This document shows, piece after piece, positions 16,169-25,494 of a stretch of DNA of 64,000 nucleotides. Each line of letters begins with the position of its first letter. Position 1 is the stretch's first letter. A program made the translations under genes and the position numbers. Origin of the DNA: Polynucleobacter necessarius (GTDB lineage Bacteria > Pseudomonadota > Gammaproteobacteria > Burkholderiales > Burkholderiaceae); contig NZ_LT606946.1 in the NCBI RefSeq assembly GCF_900095175.1, positions 472,057-536,056 on the forward strand. Reading direction: 5' to 3'. A model generated the notes under the pieces. It did not search any database and was not told where the DNA came from. It saw only the letters and a list, made by a program, of their open reading frames with translations.

Positions 16169-17844
16169 GTTCCACGGCAAAACTGAACGCAGAAACTGTA
16201 CCATTGCTTCGCTACGAGGATTTTTCAATCTCCTTCGGCACTGGTCGACGTGAAAAATTTGCCGTTAACCATCTTGATCTTGAGATTGGAGTGGGTGAGC
16301 GCGTCGCCTTAGTTGGTGAGTCTGGCTCAGGCAAGACCCTGACTGCCTTGGCGCCCCTGCGTCTTGAGCCTGAGGGTGCAAAAACATCGGGCCGCATTTT
16401 GTGGAACGGTCTGCATGCAAATACTGGCAATCAAGCAGTCAATTTGCTGGATTTACCGATTCAAGATATTCGTGAGATTCGGGGTCGTGAGATTGCCATG
16501 GTCTTTCAGGAGCCCATGGCTGCGCTCAATCCTTTATTTACTATTGGCAATCAAATTGTTGAAGCGGTGCAGGTATATCAACCTTTAATTTCTAAAGCAG
16601 ACTCTATGTCTGCAGCGATTGAGTTGCTCAAGAAGACGGGTATCCCAGAGCCAGAGAAGCGCTTCCACTCCTATTCACACCAATTATCTGGTGGGCAGCG
16701 TCAACGGGCCATGATTGCCATGGCCTTGGCGTGTAAGCCGAGATTGCTCATTGCGGATGAGCCAACCACTGCTTTAGACGTTAGTCTACGTTTGCAGATT
16801 TTGGATTTACTCAAAGAGTTGCAAGAAGAGTCTAAAGATCATGGCGGCATGGCCATTCTCCTGATTACTCACGATCTCAATTTGGTAAAGCATTTTGCTC
16901 ATCGTGTTGCTGTATTGAATCAGGGAAACTTGATGGAAGTTGGGTCAACTAAGCAAGTGTTCGAACACCCAGATAATCCTTATACAAAAGCCTTAGTAAA
17001 TAGCGCGCCTGTGCGCCATCTGGCGCCAGTAATGCCATTGGCGCCCATCCTGCTCAAGACGGAGCATTTATCTGTCTCTTACCCAGGTACTGAAGCTACT
17101 GCTTGGTTTAAAAAGCCTCCACGTCATCAGGTCTTGCGTAAGGTGAGTTTTGCACTCAAGCAAGGACAAACCATTGGCGTCATTGGTGAGTCTGGTTCAG
17201 GCAAGACTACTTTAGGCATGGCAGTCTTAGGTTTATTGGGTGACACTGCTGCAGAAATTACGGGCGATGTAGATGTGCTGGGAAGTGATTGGCAAAAGCT
17301 AAAGCCAGTAGAGTGCCGCGCTATGCGTTCCAGTTTGCAGGTAATTTTTCAAGATCCCTTTGGCTCACTTTCTCCGCGCATGAATGTGATGCAAATAGTT
17401 TCAGAAGGTCTGGATGTGCACTTTCCAAATTTGTCTGCACCGGAACGTGAGTCACGTGTCTTAGATATTCTTCGAGAAGTCGGTATTGATCGTTCCGCCC
17501 TCCCACGCTATCCCCATGAATTTTCTGGCGGCCAAAGGCAGCGGATTGCGATTGCTCGTGCTTTGATCCTCAAACCACAGATCTTGGTCTTAGATGAGCC
17601 CACCTCAGCCTTGGATGTTTCGATTCAAAAACAGGTGCTTGCCTTATTGACTGAGCTCCAGAAAAAATACAACTTGGCCTACCTAATGATTAGTCATGAT
17701 TTGGCAGTTATTCGAGCAATGTCCCATGAGATCATGGTGCTCAAAGCGGGCAGGGTGGTGGAGTTTGGTGATACTGAGACTATGATTCAGCACCCTCGCC
17801 AAACCTATACCAAAGAGCTATTCACGGCTGCTGAGCTAACTTAA
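16165..17844 (+). CDS. yejF: Oligopeptide ABC transporter, duplicated ATPase YejF
   Basis: A 559-residue protein with two complete ABC ATPase domains, the YejF arrangement. The first has Walker A GESGSGKT (51-58), signature LSGGQRQR and Walker B LLIADEPT; the second has Walker A near 340, signature FSGGQRQR and Walker B ILVLDEPT. Each is followed by an oligopeptide-transporter C-terminal extension (HPDNPYTKALVNSAP in the first). It powers uptake through YejBE. The start overlaps the yejE stop (ATGA). No terminator with a clear U-tract follows. Confidence 0.93.
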   Translation: MSSTAKLNAETVPLLRYEDFSISFGTGRREKFAVNHLDLEIGVGERVALVGESGSGKTLTALAPLRLEPEGAKTSGRILWNGLHANTGNQAVNLLDLPIQDIREIRGREIAMVFQEPMAALNPLFTIGNQIVEAVQVYQPLISKADSMSAAIELLKKTGIPEPEKRFHSYSHQLSGGQRQRAMIAMALACKPRLLIADEPTTALDVSLRLQILDLLKELQEESKDHGGMAILLITHDLNLVKHFAHRVAVLNQGNLMEVGSTKQVFEHPDNPYTKALVNSAPVRHLAPVMPLAPILLKTEHLSVSYPGTEATAWFKKPPRHQVLRKVSFALKQGQTIGVIGESGSGKTTLGMAVLGLLGDTAAEITGDVDVLGSDWQKLKPVECRAMRSSLQVIFQDPFGSLSPRMNVMQIVSEGLDVHFPNLSAPERESRVLDILREVGIDRSALPRYPHEFSGGQRQRIAIARALILKPQILVLDEPTSALDVSIQKQVLALLTELQKKYNLAYLMISHDLAVIRAMSHEIMVLKAGRVVEFGDTETMIQHPRQTYTKELFTAAELT

Positions 17845-17945
17845 GCTTTAAGCAAGCGCCCCAATAAGGTGCCATTTTGGCGCATTTATGCACCGGAATA
17901 GAAAATACTTGTTTTAAAACAATGCATTAGCCTCAGAGCTAGCGT

Positions 17946-17974
17946 TTGGTGAAATTGCCCTTCTTTGTTAGAAT
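17946..17974 (+). promoter_or_regulatory. Promoter of the NlpC/P60 gene, likely leaderless
   Basis: TTGGTG (17946-17951), a 17-base spacer and TAGAAT (17969-17974). The start codon at 17981 begins 7 bases after the -10 box, just where transcription should start, and there is no usable Shine-Dalgarno sequence. This suggests a leaderless mRNA. Inference from spacing only. Confidence 0.5.
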
Positions 17975-17980
17975 GGATCG

Positions 17981-18664
17981 ATGTCACTTAAAAAAGACCT
18001 CTTGCCTACGCTGCTCAAGCAAATGTCAACGGCTGCGCTGATTGCCTTTGCATTCGCTGCGCATCCTCTCTTGGCAGCAGATACTGCATTGGATGCTTCA
18101 AAAGAAGCTCCAGTTGAGGCCTCCACTGAAACTCCCAAGCAAAGTATGTTTCAGGCGGGTAAGTCTTACTTTATTCGTGCATCAGATCGCTTTGCAGATT
18201 CAGTTACCGGTAAATCAGATGAGTTGATTAATCGCGCCATGGAAGTGATTGGCGTGCGTTATCGTTGGGATGCAGAGTTGCCGCAATCCGGTTTAGATGG
18301 CAGTAGTTTTGTCGGCTATGTTTTTAAAGACAAATTGGGTTTTTTATTGCCACGCAAATCCACTCAGATTAGTCGCGTAGGTAAGTCCATTACCCGCGAA
18401 GAATTGCAGCCTGGTGATTTAGTATTCTTTAACACCATGCGTTTAACTTTCTCCCATGTCGGCATTTATGTTGGCGACAATAAATTTATTCACTCTCCAT
18501 CCAAAGGCGCTAGTGTGCGTGTAGACGATCTTGGTAGTCTCTACTGGGATAAGCGCTTTGATGGTGCGCGCCGTTTATATGGAAGTGATAACTTGGGTGA
18601 TGCAGAGCGTCAAGAGTTGTTGAATGAAGTGAATAAACTCAAACGCAAATCTCGCAGCCTCTAA
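17981..18664 (+). CDS. NlpC/P60 (C40) cell-wall peptidase-like protein lacking the catalytic Cys
   Basis: A 227-residue exported protein: signal peptide ending near residue 33, an Ala/Glu/Thr-rich linker, then an NlpC/P60 domain from about 82. The His region is kept (FSHVGIYVGDNKFIHSP, with QPGDLVFF before it). At the place of the nearly invariant D-C-S-G-F motif this protein reads D106-G107-S108-S109-F110, so the catalytic cysteine is replaced by glycine (GGC at 18299-18301) and the following Gly by Ser. The upstream WGG is WDA. The protein should not cleave peptidoglycan stem peptides. It is either an inactive binding protein or an early pseudogene whose frame is still open. The C-terminal tail is Lys/Arg-rich. 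Confidence 0.85.
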   Translation: MSLKKDLLPTLLKQMSTAALIAFAFAAHPLLAADTALDASKEAPVEASTETPKQSMFQAGKSYFIRASDRFADSVTGKSDELINRAMEVIGVRYRWDAELPQSGLDGSSFVGYVFKDKLGFLLPRKSTQISRVGKSITREELQPGDLVFFNTMRLTFSHVGIYVGDNKFIHSPSKGASVRVDDLGSLYWDKRFDGARRLYGSDNLGDAERQELLNEVNKLKRKSRSL

Positions 18665-18673
18665 TTTTTTGCT

Positions 18674-19632
18674 TTAAAAGCTTGCTGCTAAGCCTATAGA
18701 AGTTCCTCGGACGTTCTGTCCAAATTGATACCGAAAAACTGGTCGCACCCTGCTAAACATGGGGTCTGAGGCACTACGATCAATTTCTATTCCGGTGCCT
18801 ACAGAGGAAAGCGAATCGAACCCAAGAGCCCCGCGGAGCTGGCCAAGAAACTCGGTATGCGCCACCCCTCAAAGACGGCTCGCAATGGCCTCTCTAATAC
18901 GGTTAGAGGTGTGGGGTATCTGGCTCTGGCCCACAATCCTAAACTTTGAGAGTCTGCAGATCCTTGAACGGCAGTAGAGCTGTCAAAGGTGTTGATTGCG
19001 ATATTGGTGTAGCGCAATTCTGCATCGTATTCACGTTCGGGCTTGTGGTCCTCATAGTCCAGCATTAATGAGCCACCAAGGCCATAAGCATTCATACGAC
19101 CTCCATTTAAGAACTGTAGGTCTACTCCTGTTTTATTTTCTATGATGCGACCTGCAATCGAGAGGTCGCTCTCGACGCGGCCCAGCATGACGTTGGCAAT
19201 TGGGCGAATGCGTAGGGTATCTGTTAGCGGGAAGTCTCAGCCAACACCACCAGTTCCGGTAATGCCATTCCAGTTGACCGGTACCGTAATGCTCGCATTA
19301 CCAATGCCATCAGTAAATGTCGGGTTATATCGGTTAAAGGCAATCGTGCCCTCAAGATAGAGTGGGAAGTTGGCGCTAATACGGTCTCCACCCCCAAGGG
19401 AAATCATTTGTAAATTTTGATTTTCTCCGCCTTTATCGGTAATCGAGAGTGATCCAGTAGTGACATCTGGGGTGAGTGAGTAGCCCGTGATGGTCATGAA
19501 GGCATCGGCACGTTTCTTGAGGTAGTTATTGGCTGCCGTTGTGAATTGGCCACTCTGCGCGTAAACGAGATGCGCTTGTGCGCTAAGTACCAACACGACC
19601 AAAACTTTTAGAAGGGTGGGGATAGATTTCAT
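18674..19632 (-). pseudogene. Outer-membrane beta-barrel (autotransporter-like) protein, broken
   Basis: The remnant reads from MKSIPTLLKVLVV at 19632 with a signal peptide ending near VYAQ, followed by alternating polar and aromatic strands (TGSLSITDKGG, FPLYLEGTIAFNRYNPTF), and ends in a terminal aromatic residue (LAASF), the usual barrel insertion signal. In-frame TGA at 19237-19239 sits where a Trp is expected (GVG-stop-DFPLTD), and the frame then continues. Near 18850-18870 a frameshift moves the last about 60 codons to another frame. The size, about 320 residues, and the pattern suggest a solitary outer-membrane autotransporter-type barrel, but the family is not certain. At least two lesions make it non-functional. 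Confidence 0.72.
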
Positions 19633-19689
19633 AAACAATTGCACCGAATCCTAAATCAATCACCCCATCTTGGGAAGTTAGCCCTAGGG

Positions 19690-20601
19690 CTAGGATCGAA
19701 GTTTTTCTTTCAGGGCAGCCATCTGCTCTTGGGCGGCCTCCTCTCCTGCGAGGATTGCTTCATTTCTGGATTTGAAATCACCACTATTCATTTGCTTGAG
19801 GTGAGGAGTGATCACAATATCAGCGCTTTTAAGTTCGTACTGATTAATACTTCGCTGCATGATGGAAATCGTCTGTTGCATGATGCCAAAGGTCCCGCTT
19901 GCATCTTGATGAACTGGCTCCGAAGAGATATTGACTGCAATGACTAGGGTTGCACCCATCTGTCTTGCGTAGCTTGCTGGAACTGGGGCGACTAAGCCTC
20001 CATCGACATATTCTTTGCCGCTAATGACGGCTGGCTGGAACACGCCTGGAATACTACATGAGGCGCGTACTGCTAGGCCTGTATTGCCAGAGCGAAACAA
20101 AATACCTTTTCCGGGCTGCAATTCAGTTGCCACAATTCTTAATGGGATGCGCATTTGCTCGATTGATTTATTTTGTACTTCACGATTGACTATGTTTTGA
20201 AGAGCATCCCCTTTGATGAGGCCGCCAAATCTTCCGACAAAAGGAGGTCCCCAGTCGGCAATAGTAGTCTCATCCAGATTTAAGGCAAGTCGATTCAGGT
20301 CATTTCCGGTGGCGCCAGAGGCAAGTAATGCAGCGATGACGCTGCCAGCACTGCTGCCGACCACAATATCGGGCCGAATACCTTGAGCTTCCAGAGCCTT
20401 AATGACCCCTACATGGGCAAAGCCTCGGGCCGCTCCCGCGCCAAGAGCTAGGCCGACTACAGGCTTGCGGCTGCCCATTAAGCTACACCCAGCCAAGCCT
20501 GAGCCCCCAATGAGGGCGCCTAAACCTAGGTTTAAACCTAGAAAAACGACGCCTTCTATCAGCCTCGAAGGATGAGACTTGGGGTGGGGCTGTAATTTCA
20601 T
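19690..20601 (-). CDS. Patatin-like phospholipase, predicted lipoprotein
   Basis: A 303-residue RssA/YchK-like serine acyl hydrolase. The N-terminus has a hydrophobic segment and a lipobox-like LAGC (Cys39), so the protein is probably lipid-anchored. Patatin motifs follow: the oxyanion loop GAGAARGFAHVG (54-65), nucleophile elbow GSSAG with Ser84 (82-86), and the catalytic Asp in YVDGG near residue 203. Substrates are likely phospholipids or acyl esters, but none is known. It lies directly upstream of the broken barrel gene on the same strand, an arrangement reminiscent of patatins exported with barrel partners, though here the two are separate genes. Intact. Confidence 0.87.
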   Translation of the reverse strand: MKLQPHPKSHPSRLIEGVVFLGLNLGLGALIGGSGLAGCSLMGSRKPVVGLALGAGAARGFAHVGVIKALEAQGIRPDIVVGSSAGSVIAALLASGATGNDLNRLALNLDETTIADWGPPFVGRFGGLIKGDALQNIVNREVQNKSIEQMRIPLRIVATELQPGKGILFRSGNTGLAVRASCSIPGVFQPAVISGKEYVDGGLVAPVPASYARQMGATLVIAVNISSEPVHQDASGTFGIMQQTISIMQRSINQYELKSADIVITPHLKQMNSGDFKSRNEAILAGEEAAQEQMAALKEKLRS

Positions 20602-20806
20602 GCATGTGGCTATTGTATTGAGCCTCCCTTATAATGGCCAAACGGTGAGCGAAAAAGACTTCGTTTCAGCGCGGGTAGCTCTCCCATGAGGAATTTCGGA
20701 GATGAATTGCCCGTAGTAGCTAAATAGAGCCACCAGAACACCACCAACCCATTACTGAAATACATTTTTATAGTCTCATCAGACCCTCCCTGATAGCCCG
20801 AATTTT

Positions 20807-21580
20807 ATGGATGATCACAATAAACGCGTAATTGAAACAGCCCTCTTGTGCGCGCAAGAACCACTCACAGTTGCCGATCTGACGCGCTTATTTGCTGAAG
20901 AAATTGCTACTGGCGAAATTGATGATGCTCTATTGGAGCTTCAAAAGGCCTGGGAAGATAAAGGCATGGAGTTGGTGCATATTGCCACTGGCTGGCGTTT
21001 TCAGAGCCGTTTAGCGATGCGCGAGTATCTCGATCGCCTGACTCCAGAAAAGCCGCCAAAGTATTCCCGTGCAGTGATGGAAACATTAGCGATTATTGCT
21101 TACCGTCAACCAGTAACCCGCGGTGAAATCGAAGAGATTCGTGGGGTTGCAGTGAGTAGTAATGTGATGAAGCAGTTAGAGGATCGTGGTTGGGTTGAAG
21201 TCATTGGACATAAAGAGACTATCGGTCGCCCAGGTCTGTACGCGACTACCAAACAATTTTTAGATGATTTGAGCCTCACGAATTTACAAAGCTTGCCAAT
21301 GTTAGAAGACGCTGCGCCGATGGCTGCAGCAGAACAGTTGGATCAAGCGGTAATGGAGTTTGATCCAAGCGCCAACGTTGAAACTGTCATCGAGTTGGAT
21401 GAAAACGGTCAACCAATTATTCAGTCAGCAAGTGAAGAATTAGCAAACGAAGAATCCAGCAACGAAGAATCCAGCAACGAAGAAATTGAGATTGCTGATG
21501 ATGAAATCAGCGAAGAGACAAGTGAAGAAGTAGAAGAAGTTACCCCAGAGCCTGAAGATAAATCAGACGAACAAAAGTAA
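20807..21580 (+). CDS. scpB: Segregation and condensation protein B
   Basis: A 257-residue ScpB, the kleisin-associated winged-helix subunit of the SMC-ScpA-ScpB condensin. The two winged-helix domains cover about 1-170, with GWRFQSR and the ScpB signature RAVMETLAIIAYRQPVTRGEIEEIRGV near 86-112, then GRPGLYATT. The last 80 residues are a very acidic, repetitive tail (SSNEESSNEE...) made in part by a tandem 15-base repeat at 21452-21481. A leader of about 170 bases with a TATAAT at 20630-20635 precedes it. rluB follows after 6 bases. Confidence 0.93.
   Translation: MDDHNKRVIETALLCAQEPLTVADLTRLFAEEIATGEIDDALLELQKAWEDKGMELVHIATGWRFQSRLAMREYLDRLTPEKPPKYSRAVMETLAIIAYRQPVTRGEIEEIRGVAVSSNVMKQLEDRGWVEVIGHKETIGRPGLYATTKQFLDDLSLTNLQSLPMLEDAAPMAAAEQLDQAVMEFDPSANVETVIELDENGQPIIQSASEELANEESSNEESSNEEIEIADDEISEETSEEVEEVTPEPEDKSDEQK
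21452..21481 (+). repeat. Tandem 15-base repeat inside scpB
   Basis: Two exact in-frame copies of GAATCCAGCAACGAA (21452-21466 and 21467-21481), coding for the acidic tail. Being a multiple of three, copy-number change would lengthen or shorten the tail without breaking the frame. Confidence 0.9.
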
Positions 21581-21586
21581 TTATTA

Positions 21587-23338
21587 ATGACAAGTCATAA
21601 CGAAAACGATTCATCTCCGATTAAACCTACATCGAACAATTCCCCTGGTTCTGAGTCTGCATCCAATAATGTAGACGGTGCGAAGGGTGAAGGGCGCGAA
21701 GGCGGTCAACGTCGTCCACGCCGCCAAGGTGCGGGCGCTAGCAAGCATCCCTTTAATAAGAAACGCCCATTCAATAAAGATCGGCCTCGTCGTGAGGGCG
21801 GTGAGTCTGGTGGCCAGCGCGAGGGAGGCAATAATGCATCCGCTAAGCTTGCACCAAATCCAGCAGAGAGCGAAGCGTTGTTTGCATCAGTTGTTTCTGG
21901 AGAATTCGATGCTGCATTAGATGCGCCAGAGGTTGTTGAAGTTAAAAATCCTGATGGCCTAAACGAGAATGAGATTTCTCATCAGACTGGTGCAGAGCGC
22001 CGTGCACAACGTGTTCGTCATGATGATGATGCTGATATGCCTAGCGATGATGAGATGAGTAGTTTGCAATTTGCAAACATCGATGATTTGCCGCTGAGTT
22101 TGCGTGATGAAGTTTGGTCTGACTTAGATGGTTTAGACGATGACGCTGACGACGAAGATACCGTGAAGTTGCACAAAGTGCTGGCTGATGTCGGTATGGG
22201 TTCACGTCGTGATATGGAAGACCTGATTATTCAAGGGCGCGTATCTGTAAATGGTTTGCCAGCACATATTGGCCAACGTATTGGACCCACCGATCAAGTG
22301 CGTATTAATGGTAAGCCAGTGCATCGCAAGATTCAGACTAAGCCGCCGCGCGTCATCATGTATCACAAGCCTGCCGGCGAGATCGTAAGTCAATCTGATC
22401 CGGAAGGTCGTCCAACTGTATTTGATCGTTTGCCAAAACCGCGTCAAGGGCGCTGGATTGCAGTAGGTCGCTTGGACTTTAATACTGAAGGTCTTTTGTT
22501 ATTCACCACCTCTGGTGAGTTGGCTAATCGTTTGATGCATCCTCGTTACGGTGTTGAGCGTGAGTACGCTGTCCGTATTTTGGGTGATCTGAGTCAAGAG
22601 AATATGGCTCAATTAAAGAGCGGCATTACCTTAGATGACGGCCAGGCTAAATTTTTACGTCTTTCCATGGGTGGCGGGGAGGGTGCAAACCGTTGGTATC
22701 ACGTTGCTTTGACTGAGGGCCGTAACCGCGAGGTTCGCCGCATGTTTGAAGCTGTTGGCCATACGGTATCGCGCTTAATCCGAACTCGTTACGGCATTTT
22801 CTTGTTACCCCCACGCTTGAGAAGGGGTAAATGGGAGGAGATTGAGGCTGGCGGCATCTATAACCTGATGAAGTTTGCAGGTTTAAAAATGCCTCAGCCA
22901 CAAGATAAAGGCCGCAATCCAAATGCTCAGGGTCGCGATCGCCGCCCTCCTGTTGGTGAGGACTTTCAGCCTGATCCAATGCAAACCTCAGTTTCTTATT
23001 GGGGTTCACGGGATGCTCTTACCCAGGCCAGCGGCCATGGTGCCCTAACCCATCAAAGCAGGGGCGGAAAGCCTGGTGGCGATGGTTCTGGCGAAGGTCG
23101 CGGTCCTTTCCGGGGTCGTACCCAGGGTGGTCGTCCTGGTTCAGGCGGTCAAGGCGGTGGACAGGGCGGTCAGGGTCAAAACCGTAATAAAGGCAAAAAA
23201 GTCCATCATGGACAGTCTGCTTTTGTGACTGCAAGCCCACAAAGTCCTGGAAATGGCCCTAAACGGGGGGCACCAAAAGGGCGCAAACCTTTCAATAAAG
23301 GCCCTAGAAAACCTCGAAATCCAAGCGAAAGCTTCTGA
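21587..23338 (+). CDS. rluB: 23S rRNA pseudouridine synthase with long disordered tails
   Basis: A 583-residue RluB-type pseudouridine synthase. The first about 185 residues are Arg/Gly/Asn/Glu-rich and disordered. An S4 RNA-binding domain starts near 191 ([21 protein letters not shown]). The catalytic domain has [12 protein letters not shown] with Asp near 296, and [10 protein letters not shown] later. The last about 140 residues are a Gly/Arg/Gln-rich tail (repeated GGQGGQGG). E. coli RluB is about half this length; tails of this kind are usual in Burkholderiales. It acts on helix 80 of 23S rRNA (U2605 in E. coli). Six bases after scpB, so co-transcribed. Confidence 0.92.
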   Translation: MTSHNENDSSPIKPTSNNSPGSESASNNVDGAKGEGREGGQRRPRRQGAGASKHPFNKKRPFNKDRPRREGGESGGQREGGNNASAKLAPNPAESEALFASVVSGEFDAALDAPEVVEVKNPDGLNENEISHQTGAERRAQRVRHDDDADMPSDDEMSSLQFANIDDLPLSLRDEVWSDLDGLDDDADDEDTVKLHKVLADVGMGSRRDMEDLIIQGRVSVNGLPAHIGQRIGPTDQVRINGKPVHRKIQTKPPRVIMYHKPAGEIVSQSDPEGRPTVFDRLPKPRQGRWIAVGRLDFNTEGLLLFTTSGELANRLMHPRYGVEREYAVRILGDLSQENMAQLKSGITLDDGQAKFLRLSMGGGEGANRWYHVALTEGRNREVRRMFEAVGHTVSRLIRTRYGIFLLPPRLRRGKWEEIEAGGIYNLMKFAGLKMPQPQDKGRNPNAQGRDRRPPVGEDFQPDPMQTSVSYWGSRDALTQASGHGALTHQSRGGKPGGDGSGEGRGPFRGRTQGGRPGSGGQGGGQGGQGQNRNKGKKVHHGQSAFVTASPQSPGNGPKRGAPKGRKPFNKGPRKPRNPSESF

Positions 23339-23365
23339 TTTCTATCGGTTTTCCTCTAAATCGGC

Positions 23366-23371
23366 TATAAT
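23366..23371 (+). promoter_or_regulatory. Promoter -10 box of the rimP-nusA-infB leader
   Basis: A perfect TATAAT lies 28 bases after the rluB stop, with a weak -35 region (around 23343-23349). It would start transcription near 23378, just before a set of RNA hairpins. Confidence 0.5.
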
Positions 23372-23377
23372 TTTGGT

Positions 23378-23487
23378 CTTATAGCAGTTCACTGCTGTTT
23401 TGAGTTGTTACCGACTGATGTTGCGATCAACGTAAGTCGGCCTGTTCTGAATTTCGAGAATATGGGCTTTGAAGCCCATTTTTTTTT
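23378..23487 (+). ncRNA. Structured leader RNA with terminator/attenuator upstream of rimP
   Basis: About 110 bases with three clean hairpins in series. Hairpin 1: AGCAGT/ACTGCT (23383-23396, 2-base loop). Hairpin 2: CCGACT/AGTCGG enclosing GTTG/CAAC (23411-23440), with a symmetric 3x3 internal loop and a CGAT tetraloop. Hairpin 3: ATGGGC/GCCCAT (23462-23479) followed by nine Ts (23479-23487), a textbook rho-independent terminator. The RNA would therefore end 25 bases before the rimP start. It may be an attenuator of the transcription/translation operon (NusA and IF2 are known to be feedback-controlled in other bacteria) or a free small RNA. The structure is seen; the function is inferred. 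Confidence 0.65.
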
Positions 23488-23511
23488 GCCGTTTTGGATT
23501 GAAGGGTATTC

Positions 23512-24003
23512 GTGAAAGATCAGCGGATTATTTCTGCAGAAGTAGAAAACCTAGGGTACACGCTAGTTGATATTGAGCGTGAAGCCGGAGGTTTGCTGCG
23601 CGTCACGATTGAAAACCCGGATTACGAGCGTTTGATTAATGTCCAGGATTGCGAAAAGGTAAGTCACCAACTGAGCTACACCTTGCCAGTGGAAAACATC
23701 CCCTTTGAGCGTCTAGAGATTTCTTCTCCTGGCCTGGATCGCCCTGTGAAGTCAGCGGCTGATTACGAGCGTTTTTCTGGAATGGAAGTAGATTTGAAAT
23801 TACGTGTTGCCGTTGGCGACCGTAAGAAGTTTCGTGGTGTGTTGCAAGGTTTGCTGAGTGGTGAATTAGATTCGCCTGATGCGAAATTTGGTTTGTTGTT
23901 TAAAGGTACTGATGGCGCCGAGTCTCAATTGGAGTTTTCTTTAGCCGAGGTCGACAAGACTCGGTTGGTCCCTGTTATTGATTTCAAAGGAAGAAGGTCA
24001 TGA
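23512..24003 (+). CDS. rimP: Ribosome maturation factor RimP
   Basis: A 163-residue 30S assembly factor. It has the N-terminal alpha/beta domain with [22 protein letters not shown], and the conserved [21 protein letters not shown] motif in the middle. The start is a GTG at 23512 with AAGGG about 6 bases upstream. First gene of the rimP-nusA-infB-rbfA-truB operon; it overlaps nusA by ATGA. Confidence 0.94.
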   Translation: MKDQRIISAEVENLGYTLVDIEREAGGLLRVTIENPDYERLINVQDCEKVSHQLSYTLPVENIPFERLEISSPGLDRPVKSAADYERFSGMEVDLKLRVAVGDRKKFRGVLQGLLSGELDSPDAKFGLLFKGTDGAESQLEFSLAEVDKTRLVPVIDFKGRRS

Positions 24004-25481
24004 GCCGAGAAGCTCTCATGTTGGCAGACGCCTTAGCGCGTGAAAAGAACGTAGATCAAGCGATTGTGTTTGAGGCGCTAGAAATGGCGTTGGCATCAGC
24101 CACTAAGAAACGTTATCCGACAGAAGATGTGGATATTCGCGTATCGATTGATCGTGAGTCTGGTGAATACGAAACCTTCCGTCGCTGGTTGGTTGTTCCT
24201 GATGAAGCTGGTCTCCAAGAGCCCGATAAGGAAATCCTTCATTTTGAAGCGCTTGAGCAATTCCCTGACATGGAAGTTGGTGAATTCATCGAAGAGCAAA
24301 TCGAATCTTTAGCCTTTGGCCGTATCGGCGCACAGGCTGCTAAGCAAGTGATCTTGCAGCGCATTCGTGATGCTGAGCGTGAGCAGATTTTGAACGACTA
24401 CCTTGAGCGTGGCGAAAAAGTCATGACCGGTACCGTCAAGCGTGCTGACAAGAATGGTTTGATCATTGAATCTGGCCGCGTTGAGGCATTGCTCCGTCGC
24501 GATCAAATGATCCCTAAAGAGAACCTTCGTTCTGGTGATCGCGTCCGCGCCTACATCCTTAAAGTAGATCGTGAAGCTCGTGGCCCACAGATTGAACTCT
24601 CACGTACTTGCCCTGATTTCTTGATCAAGTTGTTTGAGAACGAAGTTCCAGAGATGGAACAGGGTTTATTAGAGATTAAGGGCGCAGCACGTGACCCTGG
24701 TATCCGCGCAAAAATTGCCGTGATTACTTATGACAAGCGTATCAATCCAATCGGTACTTGCGTTGGTGTTCGTGGCACACGCGTTACTGCAGTTCGTAAC
24801 GAAGTAGCTGGCGAAGCGGTGGACATCGTATTGTGGTCTGAAGATCCAGCGCAGTTTGTGATTGGTGCTTTGGCTCCAGCGCAAGCGTCATCTATCGTGG
24901 TTGATGAAGAGCGTCGCGCCATGGATGTGGTGGTTGATGAAGAGAACTTGGCAATCGCGATTGGTCGTAGCGGACAGAACGTTCGCCTGGCTAGTGAGTT
25001 GACTGGTTGGCAGATCAACATCATGACTCCAGAAGAGTCTGCTGAGAAAACAGAAAAAGAAGCTGCTTCTGTACGTCAATTGTTTATGGATAAATTGGAC
25101 GTTGATCAAGAGGTTGCTGACATCTTAATTGAGGAAGGTTTCAATACTTTGGAAGAGGTTGCTTATGTACCGCTTTCTGAAATGTTAGAAATCGATTCTT
25201 TCGACGAAGACACCGTAAACGAATTGCGTACTCGTGCACGTGACTCTCTCTTGACTATGGAATTGGCTAAAGAAGAGCGCGTTGGCGAAGTCTCACAAGA
25301 TTTACGCTCCCTCGAGGGGATGACTACTGAGTTGATTGCCAAGCTTGCTGACAATCAAGTTCACACACGTGACGACTTAGCTGAACTGGCTGTTGATGAG
25401 CTAGTTGAGGCGACACAAATTGACGAAGAAACCGCGAAAACGCTCATCATGAAAGCGCGCGAACATTGGTTTACTTCATGA
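24000..25481 (+). CDS. nusA: Transcription termination/antitermination protein NusA
   Basis: A 493-residue NusA: N-terminal RNA-polymerase-binding domain (about 1-125), S1 domain ([28 protein letters not shown], about 140-200), two KH domains (about 230-350, with [11 protein letters not shown] and [14 protein letters not shown]), and two C-terminal acidic repeats (about 365-490) as in E. coli NusA. It controls pausing, termination and antitermination and belongs to ribosomal RNA antitermination complexes. The start overlaps the rimP stop. Intact. Confidence 0.96.
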   Translation: MSREALMLADALAREKNVDQAIVFEALEMALASATKKRYPTEDVDIRVSIDRESGEYETFRRWLVVPDEAGLQEPDKEILHFEALEQFPDMEVGEFIEEQIESLAFGRIGAQAAKQVILQRIRDAEREQILNDYLERGEKVMTGTVKRADKNGLIIESGRVEALLRRDQMIPKENLRSGDRVRAYILKVDREARGPQIELSRTCPDFLIKLFENEVPEMEQGLLEIKGAARDPGIRAKIAVITYDKRINPIGTCVGVRGTRVTAVRNEVAGEAVDIVLWSEDPAQFVIGALAPAQASSIVVDEERRAMDVVVDEENLAIAIGRSGQNVRLASELTGWQINIMTPEESAEKTEKEAASVRQLFMDKLDVDQEVADILIEEGFNTLEEVAYVPLSEMLEIDSFDEDTVNELRTRARDSLLTMELAKEERVGEVSQDLRSLEGMTTELIAKLADNQVHTRDDLAELAVDELVEATQIDEETAKTLIMKAREHWFTS

Positions 25482-25494
25482 GAGGAAGTAGTGC

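Noticed and set aside
20602..20806. A small RNA or riboswitch before scpB
   Set aside because: There is a TATAAT at 20630-20635 and a few weak stems (such as ATCAG/CTGAT), but no strong conserved-looking fold or terminator; treated as an ordinary leader.
21587..23338. Frameshift or fusion in rluB because of its great length
   Set aside because: The frame is continuous, and the disordered Gly/Arg/Asn-rich ends are usual for this gene in related bacteria.
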